Source: Amyelois transitella
Lineage: Eukaryota > Arthropoda > Insecta > Lepidoptera > Pyralidae
Direction of reading: 5' to 3'
Assembly (NCBI RefSeq): GCF_032362555.1
Contig: NC_083513.1
Location: forward strand, 1,612,001-1,676,000
Length of the DNA: 64,000 nt
A model generated the notes under the pieces. It worked only from the letters and a program-made list of their open reading frames with translations, was not told the DNA's origin and did not search any database. A program made the position numbers and the translations under genes. Of this stretch, positions 10,758-23,408 are shown one piece after another. The stretch's first letter is position 1; each line of letters begins with the position of its first letter.

Positions 10758-12818
10758 TCAGGTACCGCGAAGAGCCCAGAGACGTGCCACAAGATCCTGC
10801 CGTGTGGATATACCACGTTGAAGGTCAATGTTGTTTTGTCCAGCTGGTTCATGAAGAGCTTCCACTGATGGTTGTTGTGCAAGTTCCCTTGCTTGCTCTT
10901 CTTCTGTCAACCTTACTTCAGACACGTTGTTTTCATTACAAATATTGTGCAATATTACACAAGCATTTGTAATTAAGCCAGCAACCTGTGGTCGATAATG
11001 CAACGCCTTGTGGCACAAGAGACAACGGAAACGGGCTTTGAGAAGACTTATTGTACTTTCCATCACATTCATAGCCTTTACATGCTTTTGCGTATAATAC
11101 GCTTCCGGTGTGTCTGGTTCTGCATCCAAAATAGGTGTCATCATCGTTCTACGTTGTGAGTACCCAGAGTCACCTGGAAATAAACATTATAGTAATTTTT
11201 TATAACTAGTTATAACATTATACTTAGTTATTTTATTTGAACATGCATATTTCATATGAAATCAATGATTAATTTTTATTATAAAATTGTATACAAATAT
11301 TTTTGACTTTTTAAATTCTATTTATTCTAGTTTTAATTTAAAGTGGTTATAAATATCTTTCAAACAATTTTGTTCATATGCTATAATAAGTTCACCAACA
11401 ATGGTTTGCTTACCTAAAAGCCATGTTGCTTCAGACTCTAAATTATCTAAATGGTAACGCACGGGATGGTGGCTCCATATAAAAGAGTCATGAAATGATC
11501 CTGGATGACTCGCATCAACACTAAGGATTTGTTGATCTGCATCACAAATCTAAAAAAGTAATAGGCAAAATTACAAATAACCAAAGTGGCTGAATGGAAA
11601 AATTTTATAGTAAGTATATTAGAAAATCATTGATGGGAGAGGAGTTATAACCAACACATTAACATGAAATACTATATTGGCCTGGCTCCTGCACTTTGTA
11701 ACCCATGGTGTGTTCCAATTCCTGACTCAGGAACTTACTTTTGAAGAGATAGGCTTAACTTTGGGAAACTTTTTTTAGGTGATAGGCAAGGAACCTATCA
11801 CTATTTACCTATCACTATTTGAATCTCAATTCTATCATTAAGCCCAATAGCTGAATGTGGCCTATCAGTATTTTCGGGACTGTTGGCTCTGTGTATCAAG
11901 CAAGGGACATAGATGAGATTATGTATGTACTTATGTATTATACATTGTACTATAAAATAAAAGTTTACTTACCAACTGAACATTAAGAGAATGGAATTTC
12001 TTTCCACAGAAAAATCTATCTTCATGCTCATTAGGCCTTACTATGCGAACATGGGTACAATCAATACATCCAAGCACATCAGGGATACCAAATTTGTTGA
12101 AAAATCTGCAGGCAAATGAAAACGTACTGTTATTAAACTTAATTATTCATATAATATAAATAATAAAATAAGCTAAATAAATATAAGTGTGCCTTAATCT
12201 TTTTAAATGACGATCTTCATAATTCTGTGGGAATTTTATATATTTATTCCTGAAACTGATGTGATTAAGGGCTGTTGTAACTTCTGCAAGTACAGAAGAA
12301 ACTGTCTGCTGAGCTACAAAATGTGACCGACCAACAGGTTTTTGATAGTCTCCATGCCCATAGAAATACAATGCCGTTAACACCTGTAATTAAAAAATAT
12401 AACTAATTAGGAACCAATTTTTAATAAAGCATTACTATTAAAATATGTAGGTACTATTTATGGAACTTGATTGACCTTTGCTTCTATGGTTAAATCAGAT
12501 GCTCTTTTAGAGCGTTTTGCCATTACTGGCTCCAGCTCTTCACAAAGTTTGTGCACCAAGTCTGCGGTTAACCTAGACAAGTAAGATAATTATGTTATCA
12601 TGTTGTTGAGAAGAGAGAGATAGATCTCTCTATATAAAAGAGCATAAGGCGGTTTATTTGTTAACATTTACATACCTATACTCCTTAATGAAAGCATTTT
12701 CATCTAAGTCAAAAGGATCATTATTTTCTCTGTTCCTTAAACGTTTCTTTTTATTTGCCCTTCTGGATTCGTTGAAATCACTTTCTAAAAACTCAAAAAT
12801 TTCATACTCGTCACACAT
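10758..12818 (-). CDS. HARBI1-like PIF/Harbinger transposase-type nuclease, 6 exons
   Basis: DDE-type transposase or putative nuclease of the PIF/Harbinger (HARBI1) family. Exons: 12676-12818, 12476-12572, 12193-12383, 11973-12105, 11414-11549, 10758-11173, giving 371 residues with no internal stop (human HARBI1 is 349). The start MCDEYEIFEF is the only ATG that fits. Catalytic acidic residues are visible: D159 in LGCIDCTHV, D209 in HPGSFHDSF and E272 in NVMESTISLLKARFRCL; LLGDSGYSQRR follows the second Asp. Introns are GT-AG except the third, which needs a GC donor (AAG|gcacac at 12192). I found no terminal inverted repeats and no Myb/SANT partner. It is either a resident domesticated-type gene or an element with eroded ends. 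An S2 copy sits in the intron between exons 4 and 5. Intact frame and catalytic residues: seen. Activity: unknown. Confidence 0.88.
11740..11940 (+). repeat. S2 repeat in the HARBI1-like intron
   Basis: TTTGAATCTCAATTCTATCA, TTAAGCCCAATAGCTGAATG and GGGACTGTTGGCTCTGTGTA, with an ATGTATGTACTTATGTA tail. The 5' end is degenerate and partly duplicated (CCTATCACTATTTACCTATC). Confidence 0.65.
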
Positions 12819-15800
12819 CTTTGAAATTATGTTAGGTGTCTTATTGATGTTTACACAACTTACTCCTTTGTAGATTTAACTTTTTTAGGTTTACAAAAAT
12901 TTAATCAAATTCTTACTTCGATCAGGTATAAAAAAACAATTCTTACTAAACAACAGCTTTGCTTGTATTTAAATGCCCTTTATCCTACAAATTCGTAGGA
13001 AACAAACACGGAACATTTGGTGAATATCTTACAAACAACGCCAAAAAGTCCATAAAAGCTTCTCAAAAGTAACTTTTTGACATTTGCGACGAGCAAGAAA
13101 CAAACAGAAAAAATGTCAAAAGTGGCCATTGTGGTACGAAAACTCTATAGTTACAAAAAAAATGGTGAACGGTTTATTATTGATGTCATGGTACAAAAAA
13201 GAAGTGCAGTTCAATAAAGGTCCTATAAGACGTTGTGGTAAGCCTCTTGTAACTCCTGATTGGCATATCTACAGATTTTCAGAAAGGGCCTGGTATTAAA
13301 AGTAAGTCAGCAGGTACTGTAATAAGCCTGGCCCTGTTCTACCCACGGCGAAGCTCATTGGTGAAGGGGTAGTATTCCAGAGTATCTTCATCAATGCCCC
13401 CTGAATGCTAAATGTCATACTTTTTTCGGTAATCTTAATAAACGCGTTCTGGGGTAGGTAATCTCTCAGACTATGCTGTTAGTAAAATAAAAATCTGGTC
13501 TGGGTTTTGCCCTACACTCATAGAAACTTAATTTGATCAAGCTGAAACCAAGACAACCCCGTAAAATTGAGTCGAGAGTTGGAAGACGCCCTTTGTTATA
13601 TTACCTGACCTCGTCTAATTTTTTAATTTTGGTCAAAAGGATACCCAGTTTGCCATCGCCAGGTGAATAAATGAAGTAGTTTACTTATCCTAAATGTGGT
13701 TTGAGGATGTGACAATATATTTTTTTAAATATTTTTTTTACGTTCGATCTTCAGTATCATCACAAAGTTTAGTATTTAAAAATAAAGGTACATAAAATAA
13801 CAAACGCCACAAAACAAATCAAAACAGCTTTATTTCCTGCTGGTTCATTGTAGATTTCCATATTTGCACATGAAATACTAAAATTAAGTATTCTCGTCTC
13901 TGTTTAACCAACGGTTTTGTTCGAATTGTTCTAAAAAATGTTACAAAACCTTTCGGAGACTGATAATATCGTTCAACATTTACCAACCAATAAATACATT
14001 GAATGAAGTAATTAATGGACAATCACATAATAATTGTACCAGTTTATAATTTGAGTATAACGAGATAAGGTCCAACGATACGAACTTTCTTTACGATATC
14101 GACTAGTTAGTTTCACGTCGAGCCACTACCATGGTTATTTTTGCTTTTAATAATGAAAAAGAGAATGGTATATAAAAACATGCACAGGAAAGGGTATCGA
14201 TGTCTCGGACATGTTCAGAAAAATATTTTCGGATGATTTTTTTGATTATCTATCAAACCAATGGTAGTGGTAATCGTTAATCGTACGGCTTATCTATTAT
14301 CTAACCTATTTATAGTGCATTAAAGTGCAATACCATTTAATACCCAACTATTCTAGTATTTTTGGATTAAATTTCAAAATGAAAATGTATTTGGTAGCAT
14401 TTCTTTATCTGGTGACTATGAATCGTATTAACTAGTTGTTGCACCGCGACTGGTGTGAGTGGAGGTCGTGAGATATAATGGAGTATTCACACATGAGTCT
14501 AAGTTGAATTGGGTAATCATAATGGTTTAGTCAAAGATTGGAAATTATTTATTGGCCTTAACACGTATATTATTTGTTACAATCGAATACATAATATTCA
14601 AGGTATTTTTTTAAATTTTTCTTTTATTTTAGGATCAGTTATTATTAAAGAAATCGCAGATTCATTCAATCATCTAGTGTCACAATACTTTTTTAATTGG
14701 CGTTCCTGCGCCTTCAGTCGTTCGTAGTATTCTTTCGTTTCTCTGTCGTAATGACACCATAGTAGAGCTTACGAGACTCCAATCACACCAACGCATCGTA
14801 ACCGTATATAGGTATAGGATAAATCGATGAGAAATCGAATTTCCAACCAAAATATACACAATATTTTAATTTAAAAAGGTGCAATAGAAAACTTTACATA
14901 AAAATAAAAAAGAGAAAACAAATTAGCAACCTTCGTTCAAGAACTACGCAACATTCGATTTCATACGAAGATCTAATCACAATGAGAATGTAGGAAACGT
15001 AGTCCATATTTTACGAATATAAAAAGCCCCTAATTACCCCTATTAAATTAGCTACTACCTATGTATAATCCATTCTATTCTATCAGTAAAATACCGTATC
15101 ATTAATTTAAATAAATCGTATTTTTATACTGTGTACATTCACACGATGTAATGATCAAAGTAACGCATTACAGTCCATAACATATAGTTTTACCTGTGAC
15201 AGCAGGATGGAAAGATGACTATGACGTAGATGTGAAAAAGATAGAGCATAAAAAGTATGCATTAGTCATCTGTTACAGAGATCAAGCTATATTTTACACA
15301 CTGTATTGTATTTATTTTGTATTACATGAAGATTCTAGATAGTCTGTTTACTAAATCATATTGCTTCGGAGATCTTTATGTTAAAAACTGAATACTTACA
15401 TTCATTGCCGGGGGCATTATTATTGGAGATCAGTTTACATACAAAGAAATTCAGTTTTGAATGTCGACATATATATGTGTATAAAAATGGCTTACATAAT
15501 ACATTGAGTAAACTCATCAGTACAAAATACTTTACCGGGACGCGGCTCGAAATATTTTTTTAATGTTATCCTCTCATACAGCTGATGGTTACAATTTGTA
15601 TAGAAGTTGAAAATTTTTCTTTTTAATATTTCTATTACAGCCAGTGTCCATATGGAAAAGATCTTTGTATTGACAAATATTCCGACTTTCTTTAGTGTAA
15701 AGCCTTTTTGTTACACTCTGTATAAAATCTTTGTTTATTGTTTACATGATGCCCTCATGTTATCAAATAAATGATGAAATCTAATACAATAATTGAATGA

Positions 15801-16358
15801 TATACATAAATTTTACACAACCAATACATACACTGAATACATATAAAAAAAAATATAATGATAGAAATCTACTGAAGTATGAACCTGTCACTTGAATATT
15901 TGCTACTTTTATATGAAAATGACAGTTAACAGACTAAATAGCGTTTTGAGATGATCTATTATTATGTTATATTAACCTTAGAACGATTCTCGGGCATACA
16001 AAATTGGCAAGCAATATAACACTGTAGACATCAATTTCCTTATAAGCACATTGTGTGCGTGAATTGCTTGTATTTATTATATTTACATGTGGCTTAATAC
16101 AAGGCCGGTAACATACGCACGGTTAATTAAAAGAAATAAATTGACATAAATCTGTGGTGTCTACGATTAAAGGTTCTGTGATCGTCGAAACGGAATTCCG
16201 TATGTAGGTTATGTTACCAGCCAGCGTTCTAAATTTAAAAATTCGCCCATCGTTTCTTACACCCTGCCTGATAAAAATACATGTCGTAAATTTCGTCAGG
16301 ACGTTAACAAATAAATGAGGCCACACATTATTATAATGGTGACGTTAAAATAATATTG

Positions 16359-16532
16359 CTAGGTCCACACCAAGCGCATCAAACGACAGCGACCGGATGA
16401 ACGATCGTCATTTAAATGTAAAATAAAATAAAAAATGATAGTTCAATTGTTATTTTTATTATTTTTTCTTACATGTCAGTCAGTCAGCGCTAAGGCCCAA
16501 ATATATCGCCAAAATTCTTGGTGTGACCATAG
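16359..16532. repeat. Possible 174-bp MITE
   Basis: Left end CTAGGTCCACACCAAG pairs imperfectly with the right end CTTGGTGTGACCATAG. Short AT-rich interior. No second copy in the window, so the call is weak. Confidence 0.35.
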
Positions 16533-17239
16533 TAAAAAATCGTTCTAAAGTAGATGCATGACGGCGTGAGGTAACTCCTTTGAGATAAGTTAAGCAAAAG
16601 CTATCAATGTTAGTAACACTGACGATTTTTTTAGTGCAAACGATCCCTTATCTAACAATGAGATGAAATTATGCGTTAATTGTCTAAATTTAATGTCGGA
16701 CCAAACACGAAATTATCCTTTCCGCAGATATAATATTATTTAGATGTGTAAAAAATGTCAAAAGTCGCGCTTGACATGTGAAGTAAGACTTTAAGTATTT
16801 ATTTTATAAATGTGGCAATTTTCATGTTTGGTCTAAATGTCGTGACCACGAAATAAGTAGCTTAGGTCCTTCGAACAAGAATCCAACCCACTAGCGCCAT
16901 TTAGTAAAAAGTTTTATTTTAAAAACACTTTTTCACGTTGTTTCGTTTTTAGAATACAAAAAAAAATATATTTGGAAAAAACGCATAATCGAATTTCTTA
17001 ATTTTGAAAAGTTTATGAATATATAAATGTGACGCTAGTGTCCATTTCTTTCACACGCTTATTGCGACTGAATAAAAACCTCACAAACACGGCCCTTTTA
17101 AGATGTTTGTATGTGTAAATAAACGCGCCAGGCGTGTCCAAGCCGCTTTGGTAATACGTTATAATCTTGTTTTTAAGTGCGTGTGGAAATTTTGGCGCCA
17201 AAAATGATCGATAAGCGATCACGTTCGTATTTTATTTTG

Positions 17240-17275
17240 TTTAATATAAAAAGAGGCGTCAGTCCTTTCGCTCAG
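17240..17275 (+). promoter_or_regulatory. TATA-like core promoter candidate
   Basis: TATAAAAAGAGGCG followed about 25 bp later by GCTCAGATAAC, which fits an arthropod TCA(G/T)T-like initiator. No supported gene follows, so this is a sequence-only candidate. Confidence 0.25.
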
Positions 17276-18624
17276 ATAACTGGCACATTTTGACGTTCAA
17301 ACGACAGCCTGGTGTCGAATATCTATATATTGTCTTCTGTAATTACCTATGACAATCGGAAGACGAGCGCCTTGAATCATGTAGCGCTTTATGTAGTTGA
17401 CGGTACTTCAAATAACGCACTCTGGCGGCAATATGCCGCACTTTTTTGTACCTACGTGGCTCCATCTATTTACCGCCCGCGGAAACCTGTTCTTAACACC
17501 CGTCAGTCCGTTGAGAACGGAAAACCTATCAAGAAATTCGTAAGTATGCCACGAAATCTAAGCGAAAGGACCAACATTTATATCCGGCGTCCTCTGTACA
17601 AATTAAGAGAGCGCTTTCGTAATATAATGAACAACTTTCCGCTTACTGTTACTGCCAGAGAATGTAACTATAACAACATTATTGTCTATCTCTTTCTTTC
17701 GCAAATATTAATGTTTTTCAGTATTAAAATGTGTAAGATAACAAGGTTCAACAAGGATACATGACATGTGATAAAGATGGCTATTGTTACATTTTCAAGC
17801 AGTTATTTTTTTTTTATAAACAACAGCGTATAAAAACTAAATGATATTTCCTTTTGTGGCTTATTATGTTAAAATTATATTAGGCTCGGGTAGGTCATAT
17901 ATTTGATGCTGACATGCCAAGAGTATATCCTGGTCAGATCAAGATGAAAAATTAGATTTTTAAGATTAGCCACCTACATAATGTTTTCATATGCTGTTGT
18001 CTATACAAATTAAAAAAAAACGTTGAAGCGGTTCGATTTCTTACAGTGCAATAAAATACAAAAAGCCCTACAGTCTTCATACAAAGCGTCACAAAAATAC
18101 TACAAAGAAATGTGTAGACACAACATGTCCTTTACTCTGAAGTTTCAACTGCACCTAGCTTCGCATTAGTTTGCTTTCCACAGCAATTTAAGCTTTACGG
18201 GTTACGAATTAAGGTTAGTTTTTAACTGCACAATAAAGGCCATGGAAGTTAAAATATACACAAATCGATGATAAATTATTAACAAAATATGTTCATATGC
18301 AAAAAATAATATAGTTTTATTGACGCATCCGCGGACACGGTGTCTGCTGAGAGCAGATTGGTGACTTTGTTTTACAGGCGCCGCGCGGTAGTGTTGCGCG
18401 GTGCCGAGTTATTGCTTGCTGCCAATTCGTTTAGTGTTGATCCATCTGAAAGAGAATTTATATTTGAGACGTTTACAGACCTGCCGTTTACTAATTCTAT
18501 CAATGCAGTCATCACTAATATATCAATAAAAAAAATTCAATCCTTGTCAAGGTTTTAATTTTGGACCCGCTTCGGATCGGTAGCATTTATGATAAATTCA
18601 TTCAAACTAAGTATCCGATTACTA

Positions 18625-18735
18625 AATATCCTAAAAATATTTTTAAGGATGTATAGATGTGCGTGTGTTTGTTACAATTACACGCAAAATCTGCTGGACA
18701 GATTTGCATGAAATTTTGAACACGGAAAGGTAGAA
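18625..18735 (+). repeat. S6-type fragment
   Basis: GTGTGTTTGTTACAATTACA, CGCAAAATCTGCTGGACAGA and TTTGCATGAAATTTTGAACA match the first half of the S6 class. It lies just past the Elongin B poly(A) site. A further scrap (CGCGGACGAAGTCGCGCACA) is at 19150-19172. Confidence 0.5.
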
Positions 18736-18742
18736 TACAACC

Positions 18743-18748
18743 TTTATT
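18743..18748 (-). terminator. poly(A) signal candidate for Elongin B
   Basis: AATAAA on the minus strand about 85 nt past the Elongin B stop codon. Confidence 0.45.
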
Positions 18749-18832
18749 AACATTTACAGTGCTTCTGATATCAAAATTCCCAAGGAAGCAGAGACCCAGA
18801 CCGCAACGAAAATTGGTGGTTATGAATATAAA

Positions 18833-21800
18833 TCATACCTGTTCCTGTCCATTGGTCTCCTGGGATTTCATCACGTCTGGCAGGTCGGGTGGCGAGGAGT
18901 ACGGAGTCAGATCAAGAGCTTCAAATTCACCATTCTCTTTCCTATTAATAAATATAAGATTTGATTAAAACATAGCTGTGTGAAATCACAAAAATAAAAA
19001 AAACTGAAAATAAAAAAAATACATATAATAAAATGGTAAAAATATTTTGTCTGTACATTTAATACTTTGACTGAAAATGGATATAGAATTTTTTTTTTAC
19101 ATTTTTAATCTGTATCTGACTGTATGATCAAGATTCAACTCGAAATTTACGCGGACGAAGTCGCGCACAGCAGCTAGTATATATAATAAGCTTTTAAGAA
19201 ATACCTAAAAAAATAATCAAGCATTTTAAAATTTAAATTATATTAAATTTATACATACATATGGCCACGTCTATATCCCTTGCGGGGTAGACAGAGCCAA
19301 CAGTCTTGAAGAGACTGAATGGCCACGTTCAGCTATTTGGCTTAATGATAGAATTGAGATTCAAATAGTGACAGGTTGCTAACCCAACGCCTAAAAAAGA
19401 ATCCCAAGTTTGTAAGCCTATCCCTTAGTCGCCTTTTATGACATCCATGGGAAAGAGATGGAGTGGTCCTTTTCTTTTTTGTGTTGGTGCCGGGAACCAC
19501 ACGGCACTTTAATGTACCACACGGCACATAAAATTTAATATAATTTAAATTATAAACAATATGCCACAATAATTTTATATTGGGCTAAGGTCTTTTTATA
19601 TATAATATTTTATTTTGATTATTAAATAAAAATTTATTTATTTAGATTTATCAACAAAACACATCCAAGTTACCTCAAAGCGAGGCCAATGGGAGCCGGA
19701 CACTGTGCCTTAGCCGTGGCAGATGTGAGACCGTACTCGGCGAGGGTCTTCTCGTCTTCCATCAGCTGGCTGTCCTTGTTGAACAGCATTTGACTTGGTG
19801 GGGGCACCTTCAGAATGCCTGCAACATGATAAAATATATAATACACTTACATCATCAACAAAAATCTAAATACATACATATAATTACGTCTTCGTCACTT
19901 ACAGGGACCATCAATCTGAAAAAGACTGAATGGCCACATTGAGCTGTATTGCTTAATGATAGATTTGATATTTAAAGGGTGATAGGTAGTCCACCCTTTA
20001 AAATAAGTACCCCATTTTATTTATTAAAATTAGTCTTTTGTTTCATTAATTTTTACGATCTGCGCACGATAGATCTTCTTAAAGTAATTACGAATAATCC
20101 AGTTGCTTCCCTACAAATGAATTGTATTCATTATGCAGAGTACTTTCAGTTCGACAGCTTTACGTTCTTCAGACTGTTCTATATAAACATTCACAACTAG
20201 CCTATGACCCCACAATCTGTAATAATTAGCGTAGATCAGACAAAATCTGCCGAATCGAAATACGACGTACTACCTTAGCTGCTCAACATTTTTACTACAT
20301 TAGCTCTACTTTGTATAATAGAATAAATAAACAACTTAATATATATCCGCTTACATCTTACAAATGCAGGGTTACATGCACTGAATGGCTCATGCAACTA
20401 TCTTACGATGATACGGAAAGTCTTAAAAAACTCGGCGAATAACAATAATTTCTTTTACGTTAAATATTTCCATGATTAAATATCCTCTAGACGTTTCAAA
20501 TCACAATACAGCCTTACATACTTCCTCTCTATACCTACACCAACACAAACACGTTTTCCACACAACACACTAACAAAACACATTTGCACTTAATACATAT
20601 ATTAAATATCAAATCTTTTTTTTTTCTTTCTCTTTTGTTGTCATAAATGGATTAGGTGCTAAGATTAAGGAAACACATTATATAAATGTTTTCTGGAGGT
20701 GGGAGGCGTTGAGATCTGCGACACAGTTTCATAACTTCTACAGATGTCATCGTTATCCTATGTTACTTAAATTGTACTTGTTTTTGTTTCCAAATAAAAT
20801 ATTTTTAATTTTCATTTTTCATAGAAACAGCCGGCATAAAATATGATATTTCTTTGCTAACAGACCAGCTTAGAAGCACTTGATGAATGTGCTCTTCTTT
20901 CCTAATTCGCCTTTAACAACATCCATAGAAAAAGAGGCCTATTTTTTACATACATTTTGCTATCCAGCAGAACATGATTGTTGCAACAAGCAACACCAAA
21001 TCTATACTTATATTATAAAACTGAAGAGTTTGTTCGTTTGAATGTGCTAATCTCAGGAACTACTGGTTCGTATTGAAAAATTCTTTTTGTGATGAACAGA
21101 CCATTTATTGAGGAAGGCTTTAGACTATATAAAGTCACACTGCAACTTTTAGGAGCGAAGAAATAATGGAAAACGTGAAAAAAAAAACAGGGAAAATTAT
21201 TCACAATTGAGGCCTTCAATGATGCCCAAAATAACTATTCCACGCAGACGAAGTCGCTGGCACAGATAGTTATTTATTAGAATATTTTTGTACAATGGCA
21301 AAATTGTACTTTTCTCCCTCTTGCTTTTGAGGGTTTCAGAATGAATGCATTTATATTTGGAAGGCCACACATTTTTATTCGTCCAGCCAGGAAACAGCGA
21401 CCCCACAAAATAAATAAAGTCCACAGAAGATCGGCACAATGATCTTTAAATATTGTTACAATTGGCTCTATTCAGTAAGTGGTAAAGACATGACAAGTAT
21501 TTTTGTGATAAAATGTTAAAATAATTGCTGTAGTTATGTCTGTTTACAAATTATTTAATAGAGAGGTAGCATTGAATTTCAATATAAAGTCATATTTCAC
21601 AAATGTATGTCAACAATAAACTACAAAACTTCTCAATCAATTTTAATCCAAGTATAGAGATACTTGTCTTTTTAGTTACACCAGAGGGTGTAACTAAAAA
21701 GACAGGATAGTTTACTCACTTAATTTTTTTATATCTATTGTAATATCTGAGACAAAGAAACATATGGCTGATTGAGCTAGTAATGAGATGAATAAGGGCC

Positions 21801-22601
21801 ATAAATTTATATCTATCATATTCCTTGATTTATAATAACATAAGATAAAAACCTTTCTAAGAAAAAAAATAAGTAATAAACTGACTGAAAATGTGTGTTC
21901 AAAGTTTTAGAAACCCTAAGCTTTGACATAATTGCAGTAACCTTGGGTGCCCATGTTTAAATGATGGCCTGGGCTGGGATGGATGATGATTTACTTTTAT
22001 ACATTTTTATTTTGTTTCAAAGTGAATCAGGATGTAGTTAATGCATTATCAATATCCTTCCAGTGATAAGAGTACAAAAGTCGTGTCCGTTAATATGCAA
22101 GTAACTAATCTAAAGAGCAAATTATCCAGATAAGGACAAATAAAGAATGGTAGTAAATGAATCAAATTCCTAATCACTAGTGATAATACACATACAATTA
22201 AAGGGTAATATGCATTTGTGATCATTGAACAAGAAGTAATTTATAGAATTAACATAGGTATAGCTAAAAAAGAAAGAAAAACATTGAGAAAACACCACGC
22301 TTGACAACAAAACCTACGTTAACATCTCGACAATGTATCTAGACTAAAAATAGACTTATTATGAATCAGGCACCAAAGACTTACCTTCAACCATTTTCTT
22401 CAGTTCTAACACAGTCGTTGTGTCCTTTGCATCTGTGAAGATGGTCAATTTTTTTCGCCTTATCATAAGAAAGACATCCTGAAAACAAATTCCGTTTTTG
22501 AGGTTACATATAACTTGAAAGTCATACTGCACCAAAATAAAGCTATTCTTGAACATTTCATAGTGGCTATCATGATTTAATTAAATTCGTTGACTTACCA
22601 T
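18833..22601 (-). CDS. EloB: Elongin B, 4 exons
   Basis: Ubiquitin-like adaptor that pairs with Elongin C in the Elongin (SIII) elongation complex and in VHL/SOCS-box Cullin 2/5 ubiquitin ligases. Exons: 22599-22601 (ATG alone), 22385-22478, 19674-19818, 18833-18941. The product is 116 residues (human 118). [20 protein letters not shown] is nearly identical to the family N-terminus; [19 protein letters not shown] and [20 protein letters not shown] follow the ubiquitin-like fold; [11 protein letters not shown] is the conserved tail. The first exon carries only the initiator codon. The stop TGA lies inside CAG|GTATGA, which also reads as a splice donor, so the last residues may differ in a spliced form. 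It is head-to-head with the RING/zinc-finger gene, 1.4 kb apart. Confidence 0.96.
19250..19515 (-). repeat. S2 repeat, full length, Elongin B intron
   Basis: From ATACATACATATGGCCACG through CCTTGCGGGGTAGACAGAGC, GGTTGCTAACCCAACGCC and CCATGGGAAAGAGATGGAGT to GTGCCGGGAACCACACGGCA. The head is followed by a short repeat of ACCACACGGCAC. Confidence 0.88.
19868..19990 (-). repeat. S2 repeat fragment, Elongin B intron
   Basis: ATACATACATATAATTACGT, TGAAAAAGACTGAATGGCCA and GCTTAATGATAGATTTGAT, then breaks off. Confidence 0.55.
21005..21275 (+). repeat. S6 variant b (longer form)
   Basis: AACTGAAGAGTTTGTTCGTT, AATCTCAGGAACTACTGGTT, CGAAGAAATAATGGAAAACG and TTCCACGCAGACGAAGTCGC. Matches 55690-55960 along its length; a third partial copy is at 44800-44925. 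Confidence 0.7.
21665..21704. repeat. Perfect 18-bp inverted repeat
   Basis: TGTCTTTTTAGTTACACC, loop AGAG, then GGTGTAACTAAAAAGACA. It lies in the large Elongin B intron. Could be MITE-derived or an RNA hairpin. Confidence 0.8.
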
Positions 22602-23408
22602 ATTGGATTTAAAATTAAATTCTATTTTACTATGTATTTTACGTAAAAAAGCGCTTCCAAGGCGTACGAAACGAAATTAAATATTGAATGACAGCTTGAC
22701 AGCATATCACAGAGTAAAAAGTGTTTCTATTCAGATTTTCCGATAAAGCATACCACAGAGCAAAAATTATGCTTTTCATTCAGAACAAAGATTCAGATAA
22801 TATAAAATGATATTTAAATAATCATGTTCGATAAGTTAATAATAATAATAGTTGTGTATAAAATGTGATTTTACAATTATAATTTGAAATAAAGGGAAAA
22901 AATACAACTGGAACTTAGACTAAGGAGATATTTAGTTTTTACATAGGTATGTATTACAAGGCATGTCCTATATCTATTTTCGCTCTTTAGATTTTATTCA
23001 AAATGCTATCATTTTGACTATCATTTTCACTCTATAGTGAGATGATACGGGACGCCGACGATATTTGTTCGTGTCGTGAACAAGGGCTCGCTGATTGAAC
23101 GTGTGTAATTAAGAGCGGAGTGTAGCGTTCCACCGACCGACGACAAGCGACTAGCGGTCACTAGGCTTTATGAGTGATAAAGCATATTTTGTTCTCTATT
23201 TTGACGGCCTCTGTGGCGCAGCGGTAGTACGCTTGTCTGTGACACCGGAGGTCCCGGGTTCGAATCCCGGTCAGGGCATGATGAGAAACGAACTTTCTCT
23301 GATTGGTTTGGGTCTTGGATGTTTATCTAAGTATTTAACTATTACAAAATATAGTATCGTTGAGTTAGTATCTCGTAACACAAGTCTCGAACTTACTTCG
23401 AGGCTATA

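Larger units (their letters stand above)
12819..18832. other. 6-kb stretch without a recognised gene
   Basis: AT-rich sequence between the HARBI1-like gene and Elongin B. Apart from a possible small MITE (16359-16532), a TATA-like site (about 17246), the Elongin B poly(A) site and an S6 remnant (18625-18735), I see only short open frames without recognisable domains. The 150-codon frame at 17312 starts with GTG and was not accepted. Part could be long 3' UTR or promoter DNA for genes I did not recognise. Confidence 0.5.

Noticed and set aside
13084-13299. Partner gene divergent from the HARBI1-like gene
   Set aside because: The short frames here (for example MSKVAIVVRKLYSYKKNGER) show no MADF or Myb pattern, so no Harbinger accessory protein is claimed.
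14380-14435. Tiny secreted-peptide ORF MKMYLVAFLYLVTMNRIN
   Set aside because: Looks like a signal peptide but stops after 18 codons with no supported splice partner.
17312-17764. 150-codon plus-strand frame as a gene
   Set aside because: Begins at GTG, contains no recognisable domain and no fitting splice partners. Kept only as a low-interest observation.
18340-18558. 72-codon frame starting MSAESRLVTLFYRRRAVVLR
   Set aside because: Considered as a remnant transposase C-terminus (hAT-like SAESR), but the similarity is too weak to support.
23203-23275. tRNA gene
   Set aside because: Box A and box B are present, but the sequence continues into the S1 SINE body and recurs many times. The acceptor-stem ends do not pair as in a functional tRNA.
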